From Corallococcus coralloides DSM 2259 (GTDB lineage: Bacteria > Myxococcota > Myxococcia > Myxococcales > Myxococcaceae): a stretch of 64,000 nucleotides of DNA. The stretch spans positions 2,232,001 to 2,296,000 of the forward strand of contig NC_017030.1 in NCBI RefSeq assembly GCF_000255295.1. The letters are read 5' to 3'. Under the pieces are notes generated by a model, which was given only the letters and a program-made list of their open reading frames with translations, did not search any database and was not told where the DNA came from. The position numbers and the translations under genes were made by a program. Positions within the stretch are counted from its first letter, which is position 1. Each line of letters begins with the position of its first letter. This document shows positions 44,856-53,635 of this stretch, piece by piece.

Positions 44856-45230
44856 CTACGGGGGGCTGCCGTCCTCGTTGTCCCAGCCATCCTCCGGGTG
44901 TCCCGAGTCGCGCGATTCCGCGGCGGGCGATGCCTGGCGCGCCAGCGGGCTCATGCTCCAACTGCCGAAGTCCAGCAACTGGAGGGTGCGATCTTCCGCC
45001 TGGACGCAGTATGCAATCCACTGGTCGCCCAGGAATGCGCGGTGAACTCCAGGAGAGACGACCGCGAGTTCCTTCGCATGGGGGCGATTCACCTGGGACG
45101 GGGATTGCGCGGCATCGTCAGCCGCCGCAGCGAGCATGTCCAGCCGCTCCTGGATGGGTTGGCGCTCGGAGGGAGGAAGCTGCTCGTACACCTCTGATAG
45201 TTCGGAGACGACGGTAACGCGATAAGACAT
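44856..45230 (-). CDS. RelE/ParE-like small protein
   Basis: 124 residues from the ATG at 45230 with a GAGGTG ribosome site. The first 90 residues look like a RelE/ParE-type fold: a Tyr-Arg-Val-Thr-Val-Val-Ser strand, two helices with Pro-Pro-Ser-Glu-Arg, a His-Arg-Ala-Phe-Leu-Gly strand, then Trp-Ile-Ala-Tyr-Cys-Val and Leu-Gln-Leu-Leu-Asp-Phe-Gly. The last 35 residues are a disordered acidic tail. No antitoxin gene is obvious next to it, so a toxin role is not established. Confidence 0.55.
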   Translation of the reverse strand: MSYRVTVVSELSEVYEQLPPSERQPIQERLDMLAAAADDAAQSPSQVNRPHAKELAVVSPGVHRAFLGDQWIAYCVQAEDRTLQLLDFGSWSMSPLARQASPAAESRDSGHPEDGWDNEDGSPP

Positions 45231-45342
45231 GGTGAGACACCTCAGTGAAGGAATGGGGCCGCCATGCTTGCGTTTCGCCCGGAAGGTCCATGTGTGCGAT
45301 TGAAGGGGCGACCCAGGAGCAGGGCATGGAGCGGCTCCTTGT

Positions 45343-45654
45343 CTAGGGCTGCACTCCGTGTGAGCGCTGTGTCGACTCCAACGGCAGTACCTGACGAAGC
45401 TCGTCCACGGAGACCGAAAGCACGACGGTGTCGCTGACTGACTGGACGATACGGGTAGGCAGCTCGATCCGGCCGGCGTGGAAGAGATTCCAGAACGCCC
45501 CAATCTGGTCGGCGGCCTCGGAGCCCAGTTTCACTTGAAGTGCCTCGACCTTCCAGGTCTCGTCGTCAATGAACAGGGCCTCCACGACGCCTATCTGTTG
45601 CCCCCCTGCGGCGACAACGGTGCGACCTGGGTGGATATGCTCGGAAAATCGCAT
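45343..45654 (-). CDS. PRC-barrel-like small protein
   Basis: 103 residues from the ATG at 45654. It has the pattern of a PRC-barrel: Gly-Arg-Thr-Val-Val-Ala-Ala-Gly-Gly-Gln-Gln-Ile-Gly-Val-Val-Glu, an Ile-Asp-Asp-Glu-Thr-Trp-Lys-Val-Glu-Ala-Leu strand, then an Arg-Ile-Glu-Leu-Pro motif. PRC-barrels bind partners or RNA-processing and photosynthetic complexes; in this small form the role is unknown. Preceded on the same strand by the histidine kinase gene. Confidence 0.7.
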   Translation of the reverse strand: MRFSEHIHPGRTVVAAGGQQIGVVEALFIDDETWKVEALQVKLGSEAADQIGAFWNLFHAGRIELPTRIVQSVSDTVVLSVSVDELRQVLPLESTQRSHGVQP

Positions 45655-45780
45655 GTGCCAACTCTCCTCTTCCTCAACAGAATGGACACGCGAGCATGGA
45701 AGTGCCGTGCGCATTGCAATGCGTGGGCAGACAACACGCCGGGCGCTGGTACCGCTCATCTGTTGCCGCGGGGGGGCGGC

Positions 45781-47436
45781 TCACGGCTCGCGAGGCTGGT
45801 AGGGCCGGGCGTCCGGCGGCAGCGTGAGGGGGAAGGTCGTTCCCGTCGCGGCGTCACTCTGGACCGAGACGCTTCCTCCATGCGCTTGCGCACACCCCCA
45901 GACAAGCGCCAGTCCAAGCCCCCACCCCTTCGAAGGGTCTTCCTGCGCGGAGTGGGTCCGGGTGAAAGGCTTGAAAATCTGTTCCTGGTCCGCAAGTGCG
46001 ATGACAGGACCTCGGTTGTGGACGGCCGCTCGCGCCGTGTCTCCAGTCCGGGTGACCGTGAGGGTGATGGGCTCCGTGGCGGAGCCGTACTTGATGGCGT
46101 TGCTCCCCAGGTTCCAGAGCGCGCGGCGGAGCTCCTCCGCGCTCCAGACTCCCCGGACGCGCTCCTCCGCATGGAGCACGAAGCGGTCTCCATGGATCGC
46201 GATCAACTCCTCGACCACCTCCCGGGCGATGCCGCCGAGGTCGCAGGTGTCGAGGCGAAGCGGGAGCCGCTGGCCTGCCTGGATGCGGTTCGCGTCGAGC
46301 AGGTCCCGCACCATCTGGTCCGTGCGTTCAATGCTCCGTTCGATGCGCAGTGCCATGTCCCGTCGTTGGTCCAGGCGCTCGGGATGCCGCAGGAGCAACT
46401 GAGCCCCCGACTTCGCCGCCGACAGCGGTCCGCGAAGGTCATGGGCGAGCACCGAAACGAAGTGCTCACGAAGGCCGCGTTCGACCTGCAGCGCTTCGAT
46501 TTTCTCACGCAGCTTCGCGTACAGCTTGGCGTTGTCCAGGTGGACACTCAGCTGTTGTCCCAGCGAGAGCAGCCGGGCCTTCTCCCGGGCGGTGAACTCC
46601 CGGACCTCGGTCAGGCCAATGAACAGGATGCCCATCAGTGCACGGTGGAAGGGAAGTCGAACCCCGAGCAGCGAACGCAGCCCGCTCTGGCGAAGCCGAG
46701 GGCTCAGCTCGAGCGGCGTCGTCCCGGCATCCAGGATCGAGCTGGTCTCCTCTCCCCCAGCGGCAACCATTCCAGGAAAGGACGCAGGGCTCATCGAGGT
46801 CGCGTAGTTCTCCAGGTGCTCGCTCGCCATTCCCGCGGCGGCCGCGGTCACGAGCCTTTCCTCTTCGACTTCATACAGGAGCACGGCCGCGCTCTGAGCG
46901 CCCATGGCCTCGACGATCAATTCAAGGGCTCCCTTCAAGTGCCGATGGAGGGAGGTCGTCCCCTCCATGAGCGCTTCGCTGGCTCCCTTCTGGAGGAGCC
47001 GCGCATATCGTTTCTCCGTCTGCTCATCCTCCAGCAGATGCCGACTGAAGAGCTCCGCCACGGCGGTTGATGCGCCATGCAGCTCTGTGAAGAGGCGCTC
47101 TACGTCCCGGGCGCTGGGACGGGCTTCGGGCGGAGCGTTCGCCCACGCGTGGGTAATGCATCGTCCCAGGATGGCGAACTCCTCGATGACCTCCGCCACG
47201 TTGAAGCCCTGCCGGAGGCGGGCGGCCACGTGGCTTTCAATGAGCGCTTTCCGGGTGTTGGCGTGCGCACCGGGGAGCCCTTCCTCGTCGGCAAGCGAGG
47301 CCAGGTACGCAGGCATGATGTTCTTGAACTCAGGCCCATCCAGCCCTCGTGCGGACGCAGCGTGGGCGGCCTGCTCGGACCATCCGTGGATGATCTCCTC
47401 ACGATGCTGACGAATGTTCTCCGCGACACTTGCCAT
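45781..47436 (-). CDS. sensor histidine kinase with RsbR-type and GAF domains
   Basis: 551 residues from the ATG at 47436, which has a GAGGTG site; the frame is open 24 codons further. Order: an RsbR/RsbRD-like helical N-terminus (about 1-160), a GAF domain (about 180-310), a HisKA with His332-Asp-Leu-Arg-Gly-Pro, and a HATPase with Asn-Leu-Gly-Ser-Asn-Ala, a degenerate D-box and Gly-Trp-Gly-Leu-Gly-Leu. No membrane helices: a cytoplasmic kinase sensing a ligand or redox signal through GAF. No response regulator gene lies next to it, so it is an orphan kinase, common in myxobacteria. Confidence 0.9.
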   Translation of the reverse strand: MASVAENIRQHREEIIHGWSEQAAHAASARGLDGPEFKNIMPAYLASLADEEGLPGAHANTRKALIESHVAARLRQGFNVAEVIEEFAILGRCITHAWANAPPEARPSARDVERLFTELHGASTAVAELFSRHLLEDEQTEKRYARLLQKGASEALMEGTTSLHRHLKGALELIVEAMGAQSAAVLLYEVEEERLVTAAAAGMASEHLENYATSMSPASFPGMVAAGGEETSSILDAGTTPLELSPRLRQSGLRSLLGVRLPFHRALMGILFIGLTEVREFTAREKARLLSLGQQLSVHLDNAKLYAKLREKIEALQVERGLREHFVSVLAHDLRGPLSAAKSGAQLLLRHPERLDQRRDMALRIERSIERTDQMVRDLLDANRIQAGQRLPLRLDTCDLGGIAREVVEELIAIHGDRFVLHAEERVRGVWSAEELRRALWNLGSNAIKYGSATEPITLTVTRTGDTARAAVHNRGPVIALADQEQIFKPFTRTHSAQEDPSKGWGLGLALVWGCAQAHGGSVSVQSDAATGTTFPLTLPPDARPYQPREP

Positions 47437-47494
47437 CGCGACACCTCGCTCTCCTATGGTGCGCATCGGGGCGGGAGGTTCTCCGCCTGCGGGC

Positions 47495-49540
47495 TCATCT
47501 CTTCTCACCGGGCCGCTTCTGGAAGAGGTCCTTCAGCCCCTTGCGCGCCTGGTTCGCAGGGCCCGTGAGCTCCTTCGGCACGGGCACCGCCGGCAGCAGT
47601 CCCTGCGCGATGCCCGTGGGACCGCCGGCCTTCACCTGAGGGTCCTTCACCGTGCCGGTGATGGTGATGGGAACCGAAACCGGCGCCTTGAGGGGGACCG
47701 CGCCGTGGGTGAGGTTGGACACGAACTGCTGGGATGCCTGAATCGTTCCCTTCAGCTCCAGGCGCTCATCCAAGGACACCCGTCCGTCCAGTGTTCCCTT
47801 TCCCATGTCCGAATCGAACGCCATGGGCTGGGTGAAGGATGCCCAGCCATCCTGGATGCGGAAGCGCGCGTCCAGGTCCTTGAAGCGCGTGCCTTGCCCC
47901 GCCTTCCGCACGGACTCGGAGGCCCCCTTCTTTCCCAGTGCCTCCAGCCCCTGCGAGACGGCGGGAACCACCGTCTCGCCCAGGTCCGTCGACGTGTAGA
48001 CGCCCTCCCGCAACCGCAAGCTCCCCGTGCCCGTCATCTGGTCTCGGACCCGCTCCCAGTCCAGGCCCGCTCCGGAGAGCTGGAGGTCACCGCTGGCTGC
48101 GCCCTGGAGCGAGGAGCGTCCGGTGAGAGCCTGGAAGGCCTTCGCTGTGTCCATTCCGTCCAGCGTCGCCTTGAGCGACCACGCAGGCTGTGCCTTCGTG
48201 AAGTCCACGCGAGAGCCGGTGAGATTCGCGCGTCCGCCGTACACCTGCGCGGTGCCTCGCCGGAGCAGGAGGGCGCCATCGTCCAGTGTCGCCAGGACGT
48301 CGACGTCCGACGCTGTCAGCGGGCCATGGCGCAGGGTCGCGATGCGGAGCGTTCCCTCCGCGTCCACCTTTCCAAGCCCCGTGCGCTTCGAGATGAGCGG
48401 AGTGTTGGAGGAGCGCGCCTCATCCGGGGCGGAGCGCGGTGGCATCGCCCCGAGCAGGTGCCCCAGGTCCAGCTCCTTGCCCGCCAGGGAGAAGCGTACG
48501 CGCGCGGGTTCCAGGCGTGCGGACGCGGTTCCTCCCAGTTCGACTCCAGGGCCCGACAGGGCGATTCGCGTGAACGCCACCTTCGCCGCCTTCGGCTGGT
48601 TCGGGTCGATGCGCGAGTCGAAGGCAAACGAGCCGTTCGCCGGGTCTCCTCGCAGCCTCAGCCCCTTCGCAGAGCCATGTCCCGAGAGCACGTACCGGTC
48701 CTGGTCGGTCTTCAGGTCCGCGTCGACGTCCAACGCCCCTCCGGTGAAGTACTCCGTCGCGGAGGCCGGGAGGAAATGGCGAAACGCGCTCACGGACACA
48801 TCCTTGCCCTTCAGGCGCGCTGTCGCCCGGGGCCAGGGCTGCCCGGCCTGAGGCATGCTCTCCGGGAGCGAATCGACCTTCAGGTCCAGTTCCACGTTCT
48901 GCTTGGGAGCGGCCACCGCCATCCGCACCTTGCCCTCGAGTGGCTGGCCCCGCCCGACATGATTCAAGTCCGCGTCGATGTCCTGGAGGGCGACCACCGC
49001 GGGCCTTCCCTCCGTCTCCTGGTCCATCACGCGCACCACGCCATCACGGAGGCGCAGGTGCTCGATGGCCGTATCGCTTTCCGATGCTCCGCCCGATGCT
49101 CCGGAAGGGCCCTCGGGCGGATGCCCGAGCGTCTCGTGGTTCCAGGAGCCATCCGTGTGGTGAACCAGGTTCAGCGTGGGTTCCACGAGCCGCACCGAGC
49201 CAACACGCACGTCCTTGCCCAGGCTCCGCACGAAAGGCCAGAGCTGGACGGTCGCCGTGACACGGGAGGCTTCGAGGAAGGGCGGCTCGGACTCCGCCCC
49301 CTCGGCACGGAAGTTCGTGATGGTGGCGCCGGGCGTGGGGAGCAGGTGCGCGTCGAGCTTCTCGATGGTCACCTTGCGGCCAAGTGAGCGCGTCGCCACA
49401 GCCTCGACCTGTGCGCGCAGCCGCTCACCGAGCCAGGAAGGCTTGATGGCCAGCGCGGCGATCGTCAGCACGAATGCCGCGCCCACGATGGCAAGCGCCA
49501 CCTTCAGGGTTCGACGAGGGCGATGAGACGCTCGGTTCAT
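47495..49540 (-). CDS. AsmA-family envelope protein
   Basis: 681 residues from the ATG at 49540. One N-terminal membrane helix (about residues 13-32) is followed by a long periplasmic beta-rich region typical of AsmA/TamB-like proteins. The opening Ala-Val-Ala-Thr-Arg-Ser-Leu-Gly-Arg-Lys-Val-Thr-Ile and the final domain (Phe-Lys-Asp-Leu-Asp-Ala-Arg-Phe-Arg-Ile-Gln-Asp-Gly) are characteristic. Members help move phospholipids or maintain the outer membrane. It stands alone and is probably chromosomal rather than part of the mobile DNA around it. Confidence 0.87.
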   Translation of the reverse strand: MNRASHRPRRTLKVALAIVGAAFVLTIAALAIKPSWLGERLRAQVEAVATRSLGRKVTIEKLDAHLLPTPGATITNFRAEGAESEPPFLEASRVTATVQLWPFVRSLGKDVRVGSVRLVEPTLNLVHHTDGSWNHETLGHPPEGPSGASGGASESDTAIEHLRLRDGVVRVMDQETEGRPAVVALQDIDADLNHVGRGQPLEGKVRMAVAAPKQNVELDLKVDSLPESMPQAGQPWPRATARLKGKDVSVSAFRHFLPASATEYFTGGALDVDADLKTDQDRYVLSGHGSAKGLRLRGDPANGSFAFDSRIDPNQPKAAKVAFTRIALSGPGVELGGTASARLEPARVRFSLAGKELDLGHLLGAMPPRSAPDEARSSNTPLISKRTGLGKVDAEGTLRIATLRHGPLTASDVDVLATLDDGALLLRRGTAQVYGGRANLTGSRVDFTKAQPAWSLKATLDGMDTAKAFQALTGRSSLQGAASGDLQLSGAGLDWERVRDQMTGTGSLRLREGVYTSTDLGETVVPAVSQGLEALGKKGASESVRKAGQGTRFKDLDARFRIQDGWASFTQPMAFDSDMGKGTLDGRVSLDERLELKGTIQASQQFVSNLTHGAVPLKAPVSVPITITGTVKDPQVKAGGPTGIAQGLLPAVPVPKELTGPANQARKGLKDLFQKRPGEKR

Positions 49541-49744
49541 GCCGAGAAAGATGGGGGGACGCCGGGAAGTTGGCGCCGCTCGACGGGCCGTGCCCTTCCT
49601 CCGTCCGAGCCACCCGTGGCTACCGGAAACGCGGGTCCAGTGCTCGCGTGTGGCCGCGAACGCGGCATTGCATGCACAAGGAGCTTGCCCGGGTCCGGTG
49701 GCTCTCCCGCACTTCGTGTGGTTCGCGAGCACGGAAGCAGGCGG

Positions 49745-50091
49745 TTGGGCATGATTTGAGCGTCCGGGTCCACCTGCGCGACGAGGAGCAGGCACAGTCG
49801 ATGGCCCATATCGCGAGGGCCTTGAAACCCGGTGCCGCGTTCCTCTTCACCTCCGGCGACGCTCACGGCTCCATCCACGGCGAGCCAATGAATGGCATGC
49901 CGTTCCTCGATTCCTCGTACCGCGTCGACGGCGATGGCGACCTGCTGCGTGCGCACGGTTTCACGCTGGAAGCGACGCATGCGGACTCATGCGAGGCCGT
50001 CTGCTTCCTGTCGCGCAAGACGGGATGCGGCGGCTTCTCGCCTTCCGCGATACCCTGGACCGAGGCGTTCCTGGGTGCGCAGTCAACGTGA
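49745..50091 (+). pseudogene. SAM-dependent methyltransferase, C-terminal fragment
   Basis: The frame encodes the second half of a class I methyltransferase: a His-Ile-Ala-Arg-Ala-Leu-Lys-Pro-Gly-Ala-Ala-Phe-Leu-Phe-Thr strand-helix, a Ser-Ser-Tyr-Arg-Val-Asp-Gly segment, and a Leu-Leu-Arg-Ala-His-Gly-Phe end. The SAM-binding Gly-rich loop is absent and no start codon fits. The sequence upstream (49560-49740) is open but unrelated. It is followed by repeat copy C. Confidence 0.65.
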
Positions 50092-50137
50092 CGATGGCTG
50101 CGGGAGTGCGCGCTCGAATCCCGCGCAGCAGCCTGGG

Positions 50138-50217
50138 AAAAGCAAAAAGGCCCTGCCGGGTTGGGGCAGGGCCTTCTTTTTTGCTCCCCGAACGAAGCCC
50201 TGCGCGAACTTGTTCTC
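50138..50217. repeat. dispersed terminator-bearing repeat, copy C
   Basis: Full core with hairpin, T-run and tail (GAACTTGTTCTC). The next 110 bp downstream (CTCTCTCCAGAGACTGCGACGG to about 50320) match the sequence downstream of copy D (53150-53260), but not A, B or E. Confidence 0.85.
50147..50182 (+). terminator. rho-independent terminator within repeat C
   Basis: Stem AAGGCCCTGCC (50147-50157) pairs with GGCAGGGCCTT (50165-50175), followed by six T. It could end transcription of the coiled-coil gene (minus strand) as well as of the fragment on the plus strand. Confidence 0.78.
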
Positions 50218-50750
50218 AGCGCTCTCTCCAGAGACTGCGACGGAAAACACGATGAACATCATGGCGTTACGTGAAGTCGGAAAATGCGGGGTCCGATTGA
50301 GTGGCCGCGAACTTCGCCGCCTTTGTTCCCGAACATCGCGAATTGAGGAGGGCGCCCACCATCCTCCAGGAGGAGACGATGTGGGGCGCCACGTGGGACG
50401 ATGGAGCGGACGGGACCTCGTGCCCCCATGGTCGGAGGCCACGAACTCTCGTATCCGGACCCTCCCGTGAGCCCTGGCCGAGAGCACCGCGGCCCTGGTC
50501 GCCAGGGCACGCGGTTGTCCTCGATGGGCTGGCGGTCGGCAGGGCCGGCCTGGCGATCCCTTCATCACGAGTGCTCAGCCTTTGATTGCGCGAGACGGCC
50601 TGGGCGGTGTCACGATGATTCCGACCCCACTTTCACTGCTACAGGAACTCGCCGGCCCGCGCGTGCCTCGCTTGCTCACCTCAACGCGCTCATGACACAG
50701 CGAGCGAATTCTAGGCAGGCACAATGGGTTGACGTTGTGGGGACGGATGC
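50218..50750. other. intergenic region, no gene recognised
   Basis: 533 bp. The first 110 bp are shared with the region downstream of repeat copy D. The rest has open frames on both strands without recognisable motifs or ribosome sites. It ends just before the stop of the minus-strand coiled-coil gene. Confidence 0.4.
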
Positions 50751-52829
50751 TCAGGCGTGGAGCTGCTGTTGGAGCCAGGCGCGGATGCTGCCGAACTGCG
50801 CGGCGAACTCGTCGCCCTTCAGGTCCCGCTTCTCCTTGAGGAACACGTCGCTCAGGGATCCCTCGAGGGAGACACCGCCGCTGGCGCGCCCTGCGTCCAG
50901 CGATAGCTTCCCGGTGAAGCCGGCCGTCGCCGCGAGCTCGCCCTCCACGGTGATGGGCACCTTCCCCAGGTTCTTCGCCAACGGCCCGAAGTCACCATTG
51001 GCCAGTGCTTCGCGCGCCTTGGGGTCCGCCAGCGCGGCGGCGACGTCCACCGTCTTCCCCGTGAGCTTCAGCTTGCCGGACACGCCGGTGTCACCCTTGA
51101 GGCTGGCCTCCGTCTGCGTGCCTCCCGGCGTGGCCAGGCCCACGCCGCTCTTGCCGGAGACGCCCACCTCGGCGGAGAGCGTGGAGTCCACGAGGTCGAT
51201 CTGGAGCCCGGAGGAGCGGCCCTGCAGCGCCGCCGCCAGGTCCAGCTTCCCATCGACCTCGAACTTGCTCTGCAGGGCGAGCTTGATGGAGCCCTTGCCC
51301 TCGGCTTCCTTCGTGAAGGTGGTGCCGCTGCCGACGGAACCCTTGCCCTCGAGCTGCCCGGACTGCTCCACGGTGATGGTGGGCTTCTGGCCGTTCTTGC
51401 CGAGCTCGATGTCGACCTTCGTCTCGAGCTGTCCCTTCAACTCGCCCGCGAGCGGGACGTTGGGCAGCGGCAGGTCCCCCGCGAGCTTCCCGGCCAGGGT
51501 GCCCTTCACCGAGAAGCCCTTCAGGTGGTCGCCGAGGAACTTCTGCGCGTCCGTGCCGACGTACGAGTCCAGCTTCCGGTTGGCGTCACCCGCCTTGTCG
51601 AAGAACTTGCCGAGGCTGTCGGCGCCCACCGCCTTGGCGGCGCCCGCCAGGAAGCCGGAGACCTTGTCACCGACCTTGGTGCCGGCATCCACGGCGTAGC
51701 TCGCCGCGACGCCCAGCGCGGACTCATTGCCGGCGGCCGAGATGATGCCCAGGCCGCGCAGGGCGTCCTCCTTGGACTTGAACTCGAACTTCGGGGAGAC
51801 GCCGGCCCCGAGCTCCGCGGAGCCATTCACGGGGCCGTTCGTACTCGGCTCGGCGGTGAGCTTCCCCTCGTTGAGGGCGATGAATTCGTAGGTGCCGTTG
51901 GGCCCCCGCTTCACCTCGACCTCACTGCCAATCTCGCCACCGGCCTTGACCGGCGCGGTGCCCGCCTGGACCTTGCCGTTGGCACTCAGCTTGAGCTTCA
52001 CGCTGTCGCCCTCGGAGTTGAGGGCCATGTCCAGGGCCTCACCGAGCCGACCCTGCTTCGCCAGGTCCTGGGCCTGCTTCTGCTTTGAGTGGGCGCCATC
52101 GAGCGTGGATGGGGCTCCGCTGCCCTGCACGGTGCCGCTGGCCGTGGCGGTGTTCCTGGCGCCCGGGTTGAGCTCGACCGGCGACTTCTTCGGTGCGCCC
52201 GCGTCGGCGTCCCGGGCCTCCGCGGGCCGGGTGGCGTGCGGTGTCGCTTCAGGGTTGGCTTCCTGTGGCGGGGGCGTCAAACCCAGCAGCTTCTCCAGCT
52301 CCGCCTTCCGACTCGTGCCCTCGAAGGCGGAGGCGAGTTCATTCTTCGTGGGCTTGACCTTGTCGATGTCCTTCTGGCTGTAGGGGGGCTTCTTGGATTC
52401 CTCGATGGCCAACGCATTCGCTTTGCGCATGGCCTCCGCGGCACTCTTCGCGGTGAGGGCTGCCGTTTCCTCCGCCTCCTGGAGCTTCTGGGCAGCCTTC
52501 ATGGAGGTCTCGGTGGCTTCCTTGAGCCTCGTCTCTGCGGCCGCAAGGTCCTCCTTCGACTTCTTCGCCTCCGCGGGTGACTGTCCGGACCTCTCCGCTG
52601 CCTTGCGCGTGTCGGCGACAGCCTTCTCCGCTGATTTCTGCTGTCTCCGCGCGGAACTTGCGTCGCGCTTGGCCTGCGCCAGGTTGTCCCGAGCCGCCTC
52701 CGCCGCCTTGCGCTTGGCCTCGGCCGCGAGCCGCGCCGCTTCCGCCTTCTGCCGGGCCTCCTCTGCGCGGCGCTGCGCTTCGGCAGGGTCTACTTTCCCG
52801 CCAGAACCGACCGCTGTCACTGAACCCAT
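50751..52829 (-). CDS. large hypothetical protein with Ala-rich coiled-coil N-terminus
   Basis: 692 residues, ATG at 52829 with a clear AGAGGAGA site. No signal peptide. Residues about 12-150 form a continuous Ala/Glu/Lys/Arg-rich coiled coil, then a Pro-rich linker (about 180-245). About residues 255-680 contain many Gly-rich short strands with recurring patterns (Gly-Lys-Leu-Xxx-Gly, Val-Glu-Gly-Glu-Leu), as in beta-helical or lipid-transfer-like barrels. No named family recognised. It is a single gene flanked by repeat copies C and D. Confidence 0.72.
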   Translation of the reverse strand: MGSVTAVGSGGKVDPAEAQRRAEEARQKAEAARLAAEAKRKAAEAARDNLAQAKRDASSARRQQKSAEKAVADTRKAAERSGQSPAEAKKSKEDLAAAETRLKEATETSMKAAQKLQEAEETAALTAKSAAEAMRKANALAIEESKKPPYSQKDIDKVKPTKNELASAFEGTSRKAELEKLLGLTPPPQEANPEATPHATRPAEARDADAGAPKKSPVELNPGARNTATASGTVQGSGAPSTLDGAHSKQKQAQDLAKQGRLGEALDMALNSEGDSVKLKLSANGKVQAGTAPVKAGGEIGSEVEVKRGPNGTYEFIALNEGKLTAEPSTNGPVNGSAELGAGVSPKFEFKSKEDALRGLGIISAAGNESALGVAASYAVDAGTKVGDKVSGFLAGAAKAVGADSLGKFFDKAGDANRKLDSYVGTDAQKFLGDHLKGFSVKGTLAGKLAGDLPLPNVPLAGELKGQLETKVDIELGKNGQKPTITVEQSGQLEGKGSVGSGTTFTKEAEGKGSIKLALQSKFEVDGKLDLAAALQGRSSGLQIDLVDSTLSAEVGVSGKSGVGLATPGGTQTEASLKGDTGVSGKLKLTGKTVDVAAALADPKAREALANGDFGPLAKNLGKVPITVEGELAATAGFTGKLSLDAGRASGGVSLEGSLSDVFLKEKRDLKGDEFAAQFGSIRAWLQQQLHA

Positions 52830-53031
52830 GGCGTATCTCCTCTCGACGGGGAATGCCTTGTGTCAGGCAAGGCGGATGCGATGACTGTGATTGGAGACGC
52901 GGACACGAAACGGGCCCGAGACGTGGTGCGTCCTGCGCGGGTCGATGCGTGTCTGCCCCTGCAATCGAGGAGAAAGAAGGAGGACGGCAACCGGCGTCCC
53001 AAAAAAAGATTTGGGAGGGGGCGTTAAGCAC

Positions 53032-53148
53032 GAAGGCTCCGCGACGTCCGCCGCGAGGCCCGTGTAGAAAGCAAAAAGGCCCCGCCATTTCTGGCAGGGC
53101 CTTCTGTACTTCAGCTCCCCGAATGAAGCCCTGCGCGAACTCGTTCTC
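53032..53148. repeat. dispersed terminator-bearing repeat, copy D (degenerate)
   Basis: Shares the GCACGAAGGC and CGCGAGGCCCG upstream blocks with copy B, the hairpin (GGCCCCGCC with a changed loop, GGCAGGGCC) and the CTCCCCGAATGAAGCCCTGCG tail. The T-run has been replaced by CTGTACTTCA, so it should no longer terminate well. The following 110 bp match those after copy C. Confidence 0.78.
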
Positions 53149-53290
53149 TGCGTCTCTCTAGAGATTGCGACGGGAACACGAGAAACATCATGGGATTGCG
53201 CCAGGTCGGGAAATTTCGGGGCCCGGTGGGTTGGCTGCGAACTTCTGGAGACAGGCGATGCCCCTGCTCCTGTCTACGCAGTTGTGCGTG

Positions 53291-53372
53291 GGGACGCTGA
53301 GAGTTGAACCCAGCGGGCCCTGTCGGACTCGGGTTCTACAGGCCCGCGCGACTTCCCTAACGCTCTGCGGCC
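53291..53372 (-). other. tmRNA/tRNA 3'-end-like sequence, possible integration scar
   Basis: On the minus strand, CTGGG-TTCAACT-CTCAG folds into a perfect T-arm (53297-53313), followed by CGTCCCCA like a 3' acceptor strand. Upstream lies a TGTAGAACCCGAG element and a GGCCTGT...ACAGGGCC stem, as near the 3' end of bacterial tmRNA. No matching 5' acceptor half (GGGGACG) is present nearby, so it is not a complete RNA gene. tmRNA and tRNA 3' ends are common integrase targets. Confidence 0.35.
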
Positions 53373-53635
53373 CTGAAAGAGCAGGAGCCCTGAACGTCGA
53401 GAGGCCAGAGCCCCTGGATGGGAGCCCGGCCTTTGCGTGGCTCGACGCCGATGATGGAGCACGAGCTTCGATCATCCAGCGGGAAGATCGCAGCGGCATG
53501 AAAGAGAGCGTCGTGATGCTTTCGACAGTCGAGGCAGTGGCACACGCCGACGCGGTACGGCCGTCCCGACGCGACGATGCGGACGCTGCCACACAGGCGG
53601 CCGCCGGTGAAGCGCTCGGGTCCTTCCATGCTCAT
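53357..53635 (-). pseudogene. GFA-family (formaldehyde-activating enzyme-like) gene, truncated
   Basis: The ATG at 53635 overlaps the stop of the DHFR-like gene (ATGA), so the two formed an operon. The first 60 residues match GFA proteins: Phe-Thr-Gly-Gly-Arg-Leu-Cys-Gly-Ser-Val-Arg, Cys-His-Cys-Leu-Asp-Cys-Arg-Lys. After about residue 58 the sequence is unrelated and runs into the tmRNA-like segment, so later zinc ligands are missing. The usual first Cys of the Gly-Cys-x-Cys motif is Arg here. Confidence 0.7.

Noticed and set aside
45478-47070. 530-codon plus-strand frame opposite the histidine kinase
   Set aside because: Antisense to a clear HisKA/HATPase gene, with no domain of its own.
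53291-53372. Complete tRNA gene
   Set aside because: Only a T-arm and acceptor-like 3' end fit; a 5' acceptor partner, D-arm and proper anticodon arm could not be built.
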